DNA from: Betaproteobacteria bacterium
GTDB lineage: Bacteria; Pseudomonadota; Gammaproteobacteria; Burkholderiales; Usitatibacteraceae
Direction: 5' to 3'
Length of the DNA: 35,064 nt
Assembly (NCBI GenBank): GCA_011391275.1
Contig: JAABQW010000044.1
Coordinates: 1-35,064 of the forward strand
The translations under genes were made by a program, and so were the position numbers. The notes beneath the pieces were generated by a model, which worked only from the letters and a program-made list of their open reading frames with translations, was not told the DNA's origin and ran no database searches. Below are positions 18,803 to 27,740 of this stretch, one piece after another (positions within the stretch are counted from its first letter, which is position 1; each line of letters opens with the position of its first letter).

Positions 18803-20407
18803 TCAGAATTGCGCCAGGTACTGCGCCGGATCGATGTGGACGCCCACCACCAGGGGCCTCGTCGCCGCGCGCGGCTGCGCGAGGATGCGCTCCAGCCCCG
18901 CGGCCGAATCGGCAACGGCGCCGTCGCACCCCATGGACTGGGCGAGCTTCTCGATGTCGGTCGCGTCGATGAGGGTTCCCCAGCTCGGGTACTCGCGCTG
19001 GGTCTGCTTGAGCTCGATGCGGTTGAGGCTGTTGTCGCAGAACACGACCACCAGCGGGTCGATCTTCAGGCTGGCGGCGAGGCGCAGCTCGCCCTGCACC
19101 ATCGCGAGGCCCCCGTCGCCGGTGAAGCACACGACCGGGCGATCCGGGTGGACGAGCTTGGCCGCGATCGCCGCCGGAAGCGAGAAGCCCATCGAGGACA
19201 GGCCGTTGGTCATGAGGGTGGAGCGCGGCGAGTAGGTGGTCCAGCCCTGGCCCACCAGGATCTTGTGCGAGCCCACGTCCGCGGTGGCGATCGTCTCCCG
19301 CGGCATGGCGCGGCGCACGACGTCGATCACGTCGGTCGGGTTGAGGCGGCCCGCGGTGCGACCCTCGTAGTACTTCGACACGAGCGCGTTCCGGTGCGAG
19401 GCGACCTCGGCCACCGTCCACCGGGCTTCGCCCGCGCAGGCGTCGGCGAGTGCGCCGAGAATGGCGGCCACCGGGCCGACGAGCTCGACTTCCGCGGGGT
19501 AGATCTGGTCGGTGTTCGGCGTCGAGTCGACATGGATGGTCGGGACATCCACGCTCCACGGCTTGATGAGCTCCACCGCGTCGAAGCCCGCCGCGATGAT
19601 GAGGTCGCAGCCGGCGAGGAACTGCCACATGAAGGCGTTGCAGGCCATGTCCAGCGTCCCCGCGTACAGGGGGTGGTCCTCGGCCAGGACGCCCTTGGCC
19701 ATCGGGGCCACGACCACGGGGCAGCCCAGCGTCTCGGCCAGCCGCGCGAGGCTTGCGGAAGCGTTGCCGCGGACGGCGGCGATGCCGGCGAGGATCACCG
19801 GGCGGCGGGCGCCGCGGATCTTCGACACGACGCCGGCCACGGCGGTCCCGGAGCCGAACGCGAAGGGCAGCTCCTGCGCGGCGAGCGGCGGCAAGAGGAT
19901 GCGGTCGTCCACGGCCTGCGCGCCGACGACGTCGGCGGCGAGCGTCATGTGCACCGGTCCCGGGCGCTCGGCCATCGCGGTGCGCACGGCCTTGCGCAGG
20001 ATGATCGCGGCGGTGTGCGGCTGGATCGTCGTCGCCCACTTGCACACCGGGGCGAAAATGCGCTCCTGGTCGACCACCTGGTGGGTGAAGTAGGGCTCGC
20101 GCTTGCTCTCGATCTGCCCGGAGATGGCGAGCATCGGCACGCGGTCGAGCCAGGCGTTGGCCACGGCGTTCACGAGGTTCGTCGACCCCGGCCCGAGCGT
20201 GGAGACGCAGACGCCGGGGAGCCCCGTGAGCATCCCGGCGGCCTCCGCCATGAGACCGGCCGTGCCCTCGCGGCGCGCCAGCACGAAGTCGAGGTTTTCG
20301 CGCCGGCAGGACTCGAGGAGCTCGACCGTGGGGTCCCCGGGATACCCGAAGACGTGGCGCACGCCGAGGGCACGCAGGTAGCGGACCAGGAATTCGGAGA
20401 CGTTCAT
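18803..20407 (-). CDS. Thiamine diphosphate-dependent enzyme (acetolactate synthase/2-oxoacid decarboxylase superfamily)
   Basis: VFGYPGDPTVELLE...RREGTAGLMAEAAGMLTG (catalytic Glu region)...GDGGLAMVQGELRLAASLKIDPLVVVFCDNSLN (ThDP motif). Confidence 0.9.
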   Translation of the reverse strand: MNVSEFLVRYLRALGVRHVFGYPGDPTVELLESCRRENLDFVLARREGTAGLMAEAAGMLTGLPGVCVSTLGPGSTNLVNAVANAWLDRVPMLAISGQIESKREPYFTHQVVDQERIFAPVCKWATTIQPHTAAIILRKAVRTAMAERPGPVHMTLAADVVGAQAVDDRILLPPLAAQELPFAFGSGTAVAGVVSKIRGARRPVILAGIAAVRGNASASLARLAETLGCPVVVAPMAKGVLAEDHPLYAGTLDMACNAFMWQFLAGCDLIIAAGFDAVELIKPWSVDVPTIHVDSTPNTDQIYPAEVELVGPVAAILGALADACAGEARWTVAEVASHRNALVSKYYEGRTAGRLNPTDVIDVVRRAMPRETIATADVGSHKILVGQGWTTYSPRSTLMTNGLSSMGFSLPAAIAAKLVHPDRPVVCFTGDGGLAMVQGELRLAASLKIDPLVVVFCDNSLNRIELKQTQREYPSWGTLIDATDIEKLAQSMGCDGAVADSAAGLERILAQPRAATRPLVVGVHIDPAQYLAQF

Positions 20408-20470
20408 GGCTTGCTTTCCGTTCGGTGCGGTCGAGGGGGCATCCGCGACGTTCCGGAGAATCTAGCAGAC

Positions 20471-20492
20471 ACGGTATACGGTTGTATACCGT
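20471..20492. promoter_or_regulatory. Operator-like palindrome ACGGTATAC-GGTT-GTATACCGT in a divergent promoter region
   Basis: Perfect 9-bp arms, 4-nt spacer, between divergent genes starting at 20407 (-) and 20520 (+). Confidence 0.75.
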
Positions 20493-20519
20493 CGCCCGAC
20501 CCGCGTATGATTTCCGTCC

Positions 20520-21428
20520 ATGAGCGCGCCCGCCCTGCCCGCATTTGCACTGATCGGCTTCGGCGAAGCCGGGCAGGCGCTCGCCGAGGGATTGCGCGGC
20601 GAAGGCGTCGACCGGCTCGCGTCCTGGGACATCCTGTTCCCGGACGCCGAGAAGGGCGAGCCGCTGCGCGCGGCCGCCGGCCGGCTGGGCGTGCGGGTCG
20701 CCACCGACTGCGTGGATGCGATCCGCGGCGCCGACGTCGTCATCGCCGCGGTGACGGCCTCCTCGAACCTCGACGCTGCCGCTTCAGCCGCGGCCGGACT
20801 TTCCGCGCAGCAGTTCTACCTCGACGTCAATTCCGTGTCCCCGCAACGCAAGCGCGAGGCGGCGCGCATCGTGGGAGATCGCGCCCGCTTCGTGGACGTG
20901 GCCGTCATGGCGCCGATCCTGCCGTTGCGCCACAGGACTCCCATGCTCGCGTCCGGGCCCGCCGCCGAAGACCTGCTGCCGCTCCTGCGGCGCTGCTCAA
21001 TGAGCATCGAAGGCGTCGGCGCCGACGTCGGCGCCGCGATCGCGATGAAGATGGTGCGAAGCGTCATGATCAAGGGGCTCGAGGCCCTCACGCAGGAGTG
21101 CTTCCTGGCCGCGCAGTCGAGCGGCGTGGAGGACCGGCTGATCGCCTCGCTCACCCAGTCCTTCCCGACGCTCGACTGGGCGGGGATGGCCGACCACAAC
21201 CTCGAACGCATGGCGAGCCATGGCATCCGGCGCGCGGCGGAAATGCGCGAGGTCGCGAAGACGCTCGAGGCCCTGGGCGTCGAGCCGCTGATGACGCGCG
21301 GCACCATCGAGCGCCAGCAGCGCACGGGCGACGCGAAGCTCCGGGACGCGTTCGGCGGCAAGGTGCCGCTGGACCGCCGCGCGATCATGGAGGCGCTGCG
21401 CAAGGCCCGGAAGGACGAGCCCGTCTAG
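20520..21428 (+). CDS. NAD(P)-dependent beta-hydroxyacid dehydrogenase-like protein with DUF1932-type C-terminus
   Basis: FALIGFGEAGQALAEGL (Rossmann)...DVNSVSPQRKREAARIV...AIAMKMVRSVMIKGLEALTQECFLAA. Confidence 0.85.
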   Translation: MSAPALPAFALIGFGEAGQALAEGLRGEGVDRLASWDILFPDAEKGEPLRAAAGRLGVRVATDCVDAIRGADVVIAAVTASSNLDAAASAAAGLSAQQFYLDVNSVSPQRKREAARIVGDRARFVDVAVMAPILPLRHRTPMLASGPAAEDLLPLLRRCSMSIEGVGADVGAAIAMKMVRSVMIKGLEALTQECFLAAQSSGVEDRLIASLTQSFPTLDWAGMADHNLERMASHGIRRAAEMREVAKTLEALGVEPLMTRGTIERQQRTGDAKLRDAFGGKVPLDRRAIMEALRKARKDEPV

Positions 21429-21457
21429 GGCCCCACTCCATCTCTCGAGGGAAACCC

Positions 21458-22918
21458 ATGTCCGGAACGAACAAGGCAAACGCAGGCGCGTCGGCGGATG
21501 CCGTGCCGCGGCTGCGCATGAGGATCGGCGGCGAGTGGCGCACCGGCAGCCCCGAGTCGGCCGTCGTAGACCCCTGGCGCGGCGAGAAGGTGGCCCTTGC
21601 GCCGGAATCCTCGCTGAAGGACCTGGACGACGCCCTCGCGGCGGCGGTTGCAGCCAAGGCGGTCATGGCGGCCATGCCCGGGTACCAGCGCGCGGCGCTG
21701 CTGCGCAAGGTCGCAGCACTTCTCGCCGAGCGCGCCGACGCCATCGCGGAGGTCATGACGCGCGAGACGGGGAAGGCCATCAAGGACGCGCGCGCGGAGG
21801 TCACGCGGTCGCAGGACACGATCCTGCTTTCCGCCGAGGAGGCGATCCGGATCGAGGGCGAGCAGGTCCCGCTGGACGGCACGGCCATGGGTGCGGGCAA
21901 GCTCGCCTTCCTGCTTCGCTTCCCCGTCGGCGTGGTCGCGGGCATCACCCCGTTCAACGCGCCCTTCAACCTCGCCTGCCACAAGATCGCCCCGGCCCTC
22001 GCGGCCGGAAACTCCATCGTCCTCAAGGCGCCGCCGCAGTCGCCCGCGGTCGTGGCGAGGCTGGTGGAACTGTTCGTCGACGCCGGCGCCCCCCCGGGCT
22101 CCGTGAACCTCCTGTACGGCAACGCGGTGGGGCCGGCCCTCGTGCGCGACCCGCGCGTGGACTTCGTGTCCTTCACCGGCTCGAGCCGGGTGGGCGCGGA
22201 GATCAAGGCGGCCAGCGGGCTGCGCCGCGTGGCGCTGGAGCTGGGCGGCAACGGCACGACGATCGTCCACTCGGACGCGGACGTGGCGGAGGCCGCCACC
22301 CTTTGCGCGCGCAATTCCATGCGGCTCGCGGGCCAGAGCTGCATCTCGGTGCAGAACGCCATGGTGCACGAGAGCGTGTACGACGCCTTCGTCGAGCGCC
22401 TCGTCGCCGAGGTGAAGACGCTCGAGGTCGGCGATCCGCTGGACGCGGCCACGGACGTGGGCACGCTGATCGACGAGGCCGCGGCCAGGCGGGTGGAAGG
22501 CTGGGTCGCCGAGGCGGTGTCGCAGGGCGCCCGCATGCTCACGGGCGGCGGCCGGCGCGGTGCGCAGTACGAGCCGACGGTGCTCGTGGACGTGAAGCGC
22601 ACGATGCGCGTGGTGTGCGAGGAGGTGTTCGGCCCCGTGGTGACGGTGCAGCGCTACCGGGACTTGAAGCCCCTCTTCGAGCAGATCAGCGCCGACCAGT
22701 ACGGGCTGCACTGCGGGATCTTCACGAAGTCGATCCAGGTGGCGTTCGACGCGATCCGGTCGCTTCGCGTAGGCGGCCTCATCGTCAACGGCACGTCCAC
22801 CTGGCGCACCGACCAGCTCGCCTACGGCGGCGTCAAGTCGAGCGGCATCGGCCGGGAAGGGCCGCGCTACGCCATCCGCGACATGACCGAGGAGCGCCTG
22901 GTCCTGTTCAACCTCTAG
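21458..22918 (+). CDS. NAD(P)-dependent aldehyde dehydrogenase
   Basis: GITPFNAPFNLACHKIAPALAAGNSIVLKAP...SFTGSSRVG...ALELGGNGTTIV...GQSCISVQNAMVH (catalytic Cys)...EEVFGPVV. Confidence 0.94.
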   Translation: MSGTNKANAGASADAVPRLRMRIGGEWRTGSPESAVVDPWRGEKVALAPESSLKDLDDALAAAVAAKAVMAAMPGYQRAALLRKVAALLAERADAIAEVMTRETGKAIKDARAEVTRSQDTILLSAEEAIRIEGEQVPLDGTAMGAGKLAFLLRFPVGVVAGITPFNAPFNLACHKIAPALAAGNSIVLKAPPQSPAVVARLVELFVDAGAPPGSVNLLYGNAVGPALVRDPRVDFVSFTGSSRVGAEIKAASGLRRVALELGGNGTTIVHSDADVAEAATLCARNSMRLAGQSCISVQNAMVHESVYDAFVERLVAEVKTLEVGDPLDAATDVGTLIDEAAARRVEGWVAEAVSQGARMLTGGGRRGAQYEPTVLVDVKRTMRVVCEEVFGPVVTVQRYRDLKPLFEQISADQYGLHCGIFTKSIQVAFDAIRSLRVGGLIVNGTSTWRTDQLAYGGVKSSGIGREGPRYAIRDMTEERLVLFNL

Positions 22919-23865
22919 GCCGCGACCGGCTTCTTCGGGCGGGCGGAGGCCGCACGCCCGGGCGATGCGAACCCGGGCCAGTCGTGGGCCATCGCGAGGA
23001 AGCGTTCCAGCAGCGGCGTCCTGTCGCCGGAGCGCCACGCGAGGAGCAGCCGGCTCCTCGATGCCGTCCCGGCGATCGGCCTGTGGACCACGCCGGGAAT
23101 GCTCGCGTTGCGGTAGGTGTCCGGGAGGATCGATATCCCCGTGCCCGCCGCGATCAGCGCGAGGATGGTCACGCCCTCGCGCGCTTCCTGAGCCACGCGC
23201 GGGGCGAAGCCGGCCTGGCTGCACAACCCCATCACGTGGTCGTAGAGGCCGCAGCCGATGCCGCGCGGGAAGAGGATGAACGGCTCGTCGGCGAGGTCGG
23301 CCATCCTCACGCCGGCGCGCGCGCGCGCCAGCCGGTGCCCGGACGGCAGCACCGCCGTCAGCTCGTCCTCCCAGATGTTGCGCACCGCGATTTCCGGGCC
23401 GGGCGCGAACTGGTGGGAAGGCCGCAGGAAGCCCACGTCGATGCGGCGGTCGGCGAGCGCCTGGAGCTGGGCGCCCGTGGACAGGTGGCCCATCTCCACG
23501 CGAACGCCGGGGAATCGCTCGCGAAAGGCCTGGATGAACCGCGGGAACGGCTCGAACATGGGGACGGACCCCGTGAACGCCATGCGGATCTCGCCGGCCT
23601 CGCCGCGGGCCGCGCGCCGGACCTCGTCGCCCGCGTCGTCGAGCTGCGCCAGGATGGAGCGGGCCTGCAGGAGGAAGAGGCGCCCCGGTTCCGTGAGCCG
23701 GACGCTTCTCTTGGTCCTCTCGAGCAATTTCGTCCCGAGCTCGTCCTCGACCGCCTTGATCTGCTGGCTCAAGGGCGGCTGGCTCATGTGCAGTCGGCGA
23801 GCGGCCTGGCTGAAGTTCAGCTCCTCGGCGACGGCGACGAAGTAGCGCAGCTGGCGGATGTCCAT
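22915..23865 (-). CDS. LysR family transcriptional regulator
   Basis: MDIRQLRYFVAVAEELNFSQAARRLHMSQPPLSQQIKAVEDELGTKLLER. Confidence 0.94.
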   Translation of the reverse strand: MDIRQLRYFVAVAEELNFSQAARRLHMSQPPLSQQIKAVEDELGTKLLERTKRSVRLTEPGRLFLLQARSILAQLDDAGDEVRRAARGEAGEIRMAFTGSVPMFEPFPRFIQAFRERFPGVRVEMGHLSTGAQLQALADRRIDVGFLRPSHQFAPGPEIAVRNIWEDELTAVLPSGHRLARARAGVRMADLADEPFILFPRGIGCGLYDHVMGLCSQAGFAPRVAQEAREGVTILALIAAGTGISILPDTYRNASIPGVVHRPIAGTASRSRLLLAWRSGDRTPLLERFLAMAHDWPGFASPGRAASARPKKPVAA

Positions 23866-23869
23866 GCTT

Positions 23870-23884
23870 ATAGGGAATGCGTAT
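23870..23884. promoter_or_regulatory. Candidate LysR box (ATA-N9-TAT, i.e. T-N11-A)
   Basis: ATAGGGAATGCGTAT immediately upstream of the LysR start codon, in the divergent LysR/LigJ-like intergenic region. Confidence 0.35.
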
Positions 23885-23980
23885 GACTGGAGGGCGAAAT
23901 ATATATTGGACTCGACCCAGCCGCGATGCAAACATCGGCCGGATACCCTGCGAGGGTCGCCTCCGGCGGCCGCCCCACCG

Positions 23981-24994
23981 ATGATCATCGACTGCCACGG
24001 CCACTACACGACGGCGCCCAGGTCCCTGGAGGGATGGCGGGCGAAACAGATAGAGGCGCTGGACGGCAAGTCGCCTTCGCCCAGGCCGACGGAGCTTTCC
24101 GTCAGCGACGACGAGCTGCGCGAGAGCCTGGAGAACGCCCAGCTCAGGCTGCAGCGCGAGCGCGGCACCGACCTCACGCTCTTCTCCCCGCGCGCGATGG
24201 CGATGTCCCACCACATCGGTACCCAGGAGACGAGCCTGGAGTGGTCGCGCCTGTGCAACGACCTCATCCACCGCGTGTGCACGCTCTATCCCCGCAACTT
24301 CGCGCCGGTGTGCCAGCTTCCACAGTCGCCCAGCGTGCCCCCGGCGAGCTGCGTCCCGGAACTGGAGCGCTGCGTGAAGGAGCTGGGCTTCGTCGGCTGC
24401 AACCTGAACCCGGACCCCTCCGGCGGCCACTGGCAGGACCCGCCCCTCACGGACCGCTGGTGGTACCCGCTCTACGAGAAGCTGGTGGAGCTCGACGTGC
24501 CTGCCATGGTGCACGTGAGTGCCAGCTGCAACCCCTGCTTCCACGCGGTGGGCGCGCACTACATCAACGGGGACACGACGGCGTTCATGCAGTTCCTCAC
24601 GTCGGACCTCTTCAAGGACTTCCCGACCCTCAGGATCGTGATTCCCCACGGGGGCGGGGCCGTTCCCTACCACTGGGGGCGCTACCGGGGCCTCGCGCAG
24701 GACATGGGCCGCCCGCCGCTCGAGGAACTGCTGCTGAAGAACGTCTACTTCGACACCTGCGTCTACCACCAGCCGGGCATCGACCTGCTCCTCAAGGTGA
24801 TTCCCGTGGAGAACATCCTCTTCGCCTCCGAGATGGTGGGCGCGGTCCGCGGCGTCGACCCGCGCACGGGCCACTACTACGACGACACGAAGCGCTACAT
24901 CGACTCGGCTCCCGGCCTCACGGCCGCGGACCGCCAGAAGATCTACGAAGGCAACGCCAGGCGGGTCTACAGCCGCCTGAAGCTGCCCGCCTGA
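23981..24994 (+). CDS. Amidohydrolase family protein, 4-oxalomesaconate hydratase-like (LigJ-type)
   Basis: MIIDCHGHYTTAPRSLEGWR...GCNLNPDPSGGHWQDPPLTDRWWYPLYEKLVELDVPAMVHVSASCNPCFHAVGAHYINGDTTAFMQF, closely resembling remembered LigJ/OMA hydratase sequences. Confidence 0.85.
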   Translation: MIIDCHGHYTTAPRSLEGWRAKQIEALDGKSPSPRPTELSVSDDELRESLENAQLRLQRERGTDLTLFSPRAMAMSHHIGTQETSLEWSRLCNDLIHRVCTLYPRNFAPVCQLPQSPSVPPASCVPELERCVKELGFVGCNLNPDPSGGHWQDPPLTDRWWYPLYEKLVELDVPAMVHVSASCNPCFHAVGAHYINGDTTAFMQFLTSDLFKDFPTLRIVIPHGGGAVPYHWGRYRGLAQDMGRPPLEELLLKNVYFDTCVYHQPGIDLLLKVIPVENILFASEMVGAVRGVDPRTGHYYDDTKRYIDSAPGLTAADRQKIYEGNARRVYSRLKLPA

Positions 24995-25026
24995 GCGAAC
25001 CACGAACCGCAAGGAGGACTTCCGAA

Positions 25027-26016
25027 ATGATTTCCAGCATCCGAAAGACGACCCGCGCCGCGGCCGTGCTCATGGCCGCTTTCCTGGCGATCGGCACCGC
25101 ACCCGTCGCGATGGCCCAGGCATATCCCTCCAAGACCGTGAAGATCCTGGTCGGCTTCGCCCCCGGCGGCGCCATGGACATCGTGGCGCGCACGGTGGGG
25201 CAGAAGCTGGCCGAAGGCCTCGGGCAGACGGTGATCATCGAGAACAAGCCGGGCGCGGCCAGCAACATCGCCATCCGCCAGCTGATCGAAAGCCCGCCCG
25301 ACGGCTACACGGTGATGCTCGTCGCCAACGGCCTCACGGCGAACCCGCTCCTCTACACGCAGCAGCCGTTCGATCCCAACACGGACGTGGTACCCATCTC
25401 GCTCGTCGCCCGCCTGCCGGTGGTGATCGCCGCCGGCGCGAAGTCGGAGCTCTCCACGCTCAGGAAGGTCATCGAAGCGTCGAAGGCGCGCCCCGGGAGC
25501 GTGAACTACGGGTCGCCCGGGCAGGGCTCCACGCCGCACCTCGCGACGGAGCTCTTCGCGCGCGGGGCAGGCATCGAGCTCACGCACGTCCCGTACAAGG
25601 GCGGCAAGCCCGCGATCGCCGACGTCCTCGGCGGGCAGCTACCGCTCGTCGCGGTGAACGCGGTCGAGGTCCTGCCGCTCGTGAAGGACGGCAAGCTTCG
25701 CGTGCTGGCGGCGCTGAGCGCCCAGCGCGTCTCGACGCTGCCGGACGCGCCGACGATCGCCGAATCCGGCTACCCGGGCTTCGAGGCTTCCGTCTGGCAC
25801 GCCTTCATCGCGCCGAAGGGCACGCCGCCGGCGATCGTCGCGAGGCTGAACGCCGAGATTCACAAGGCGCTCGCGGACCCGGTGGTGAAGGAGCGGCTGG
25901 CCAACCTCGGCGCGGAAGTGTCGCCGACCACGCCGCAGGAGCTGGCCACGCTCGTGCGCACCGAGTACGAGCGCTACGGCAAGCTCATCCGCGAGGCGAA
26001 CATCAAGGTGAACTGA
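25027..26016 (+). CDS. Tripartite tricarboxylate transporter (TctC/Bug) substrate-binding protein
   Basis: Signal peptide; YPSKTVKILVGFAPGGAMDIVARTVGQKL...VIIENKPGAASNIAIRQLIESPPDGYTVML. Confidence 0.95.
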   Translation: MISSIRKTTRAAAVLMAAFLAIGTAPVAMAQAYPSKTVKILVGFAPGGAMDIVARTVGQKLAEGLGQTVIIENKPGAASNIAIRQLIESPPDGYTVMLVANGLTANPLLYTQQPFDPNTDVVPISLVARLPVVIAAGAKSELSTLRKVIEASKARPGSVNYGSPGQGSTPHLATELFARGAGIELTHVPYKGGKPAIADVLGGQLPLVAVNAVEVLPLVKDGKLRVLAALSAQRVSTLPDAPTIAESGYPGFEASVWHAFIAPKGTPPAIVARLNAEIHKALADPVVKERLANLGAEVSPTTPQELATLVRTEYERYGKLIREANIKVN

Positions 26017-26061
26017 AGGGTGGGGCACGGCAGCCCACGGGAAACGACAAAGGAGGATTCC

Positions 26062-27027
26062 ATGATCAGGAACTTCGCGCGTGCGGCTGCCGTCGTGCTG
26101 GCGGCTGCCATCCTGCCCGCAATGGCCCAGGAGTACCCGACCCAGACGATCAAGATCGTGTCCCCCTACCCGCCCGGGGGGACCACCGACATCCTCGCGC
26201 GCATGCTGACGCCGAAGCTCACCGCGGCACTCGGGCAGACGGTCATCGTGGAGAACAAGGCCGGAGCGAGCGGCAACATCGGCACGGAGCTCGTTGCGCG
26301 CTCGAAGCCAGACGGCTACACGCTGCTCCTCGGCAACAACACGGGGGTGGTGATCAACCAGAGCCTCTACAAGCTCAACATCATCCCGGCACAGGCGCTC
26401 GCGCCCGTTGCGCTCGTGGGGATGGTGCCCACGGCGCTCTATGTGCACCCGTCGGTGCCGGCGAAGACGGTGGCCGAGTTCGTGGCCCTGGTGAAGGCCT
26501 CGCCGGGCAAGTACTCGTTCGCCTCCGCGGGCAGCGGCAGCCCGCAGCACCTGGCCGGCGAGATGCTCAAGATGGCCTTCGATCTCGACATGGTCCACAT
26601 TCCCTACAAGGGTTCCGGGCCCGCCATCATGGACGTCATCGGCGGGCAGGTCCCGGCGAGCTTCGAGTCGACGGTGGTGCTCCAGCCGCACATCGCCGCC
26701 GGCCGCGCGCGGCCGCTGGCGACGAGCGGCGCGAAGCGCTCGATCTCGCTGCCGGACGTGCCCACGATGATGGAATCGGGCGCGAAGGACTTCGACCTCA
26801 CGAACTGGTATGGCCTGTTCGCTCCGGCCGGGACACCGCCGGCCATCGTCAACCGCCTCAACGCCGAGGTGCTCAAGATCCTCGCCGAGCCGGAGATCAA
26901 GGAGCGCCTGGCGAAGATGGGCTCCGCCGTCGATCCCCTCACCGCCGCCGAGTTCGCCCAGTTCATCAAGGAGGAAGTGCCGCGCTGGGCCGCGGTCGTG
27001 AAGAAGTCCGGCGCCAGGATCGACTGA
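26062..27027 (+). CDS. Tripartite tricarboxylate transporter (TctC/Bug) substrate-binding protein
   Basis: Signal peptide; YPTQTIKIVSPYPPGGTTDILARMLTPKL...VIVENKAGASGNIGTELVARSKPDGYTLLLG. Confidence 0.95.
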   Translation: MIRNFARAAAVVLAAAILPAMAQEYPTQTIKIVSPYPPGGTTDILARMLTPKLTAALGQTVIVENKAGASGNIGTELVARSKPDGYTLLLGNNTGVVINQSLYKLNIIPAQALAPVALVGMVPTALYVHPSVPAKTVAEFVALVKASPGKYSFASAGSGSPQHLAGEMLKMAFDLDMVHIPYKGSGPAIMDVIGGQVPASFESTVVLQPHIAAGRARPLATSGAKRSISLPDVPTMMESGAKDFDLTNWYGLFAPAGTPPAIVNRLNAEVLKILAEPEIKERLAKMGSAVDPLTAAEFAQFIKEEVPRWAAVVKKSGARID

Positions 27028-27058
27028 TGCGGTCGCGCGGAAAGCCGGTGGAGACGCC

Positions 27059-27730
27059 ATGAACGCGTCGGATCCCCTCGTCGAGCGCCTGTCGCTCCTG
27101 GACTGCTGCGCCGTGTCCGACGCCATGGACAGGCTGAAGCTCGCCGGCGTGGTGATCGGGCTTCACCAGCTCTCCACTTCCCGGCGAATCGCGGGCCGGG
27201 TCGTCACGGTAAAGCTCGGCACCGGAACCGCAACCCCGGGGGGCCCGGGGCCGGTGCGCCACCTCGGCACGACGGCCATCGAGACCGCCCGTCCGGGCGA
27301 CGTCATCGTCGTCGAGCAACGCAGCGGGATCGACGCAGGAAGCTGGGGAGGCATCCTGTCGCTGGGTGCGAAGCTGCGCGGCGTGGCCGGCGTGATCGCG
27401 GACGGCCCGGTGCGGGACATCGACGAGGCGAAAGGGCACGACTTCCCCGTCTTCGCGCGCGCCTGCACGGCGCGCACGGCCCGGGGACGGATCGTCGAGC
27501 TGGCGACCAACGGGCCGGTCAGGATCGGGGAGGTCGATGTGTCCCCCGGCGACTACGTGGTCGCCGACGGCAGCGCCGTCGTGTTCATCCGCTCGGCGGA
27601 TATCGACCGCGTCCTGGAGGCCGCGGAGCTGATCGCCGGGCGCGAAGCGCTGATGGCGAAGGCGCTGCGCGAGGGCAAGCCGATCACCGAGGTGATGGGC
27701 GCCAACTACGAACAGATGCTGAAGGGATAG
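27059..27730 (+). CDS. RraA family protein (HMG/CHA aldolase superfamily), paralog 1
   Basis: TARPGDVIVVEQRSG...WGGILSLGAKLRGVAGVIADGPVRDIDEAKGHDFPVFA. Confidence 0.9.
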   Translation: MNASDPLVERLSLLDCCAVSDAMDRLKLAGVVIGLHQLSTSRRIAGRVVTVKLGTGTATPGGPGPVRHLGTTAIETARPGDVIVVEQRSGIDAGSWGGILSLGAKLRGVAGVIADGPVRDIDEAKGHDFPVFARACTARTARGRIVELATNGPVRIGEVDVSPGDYVVADGSAVVFIRSADIDRVLEAAELIAGREALMAKALREGKPITEVMGANYEQMLKG

Positions 27731-27740
27731 GAGACACGCA

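Noticed and set aside
18809-22918. 1369-aa plus-strand ORF spanning the ThDP gene antisense, the intergenic region and the ALDH gene
   Set aside because: Only the last ~486 aa are real (ALDH, start at 21458). The rest is antisense/out-of-frame translation of high-GC coding DNA, Arg/Gly/His-rich without domain motifs.
21425-25012. 1195-aa minus-strand ORF antisense to ALDH and LigJ-like genes and out of frame with LysR
   Set aside because: Low-complexity composition typical of spurious ORFs in high-GC DNA; the true genes on both strands have clear family motifs.
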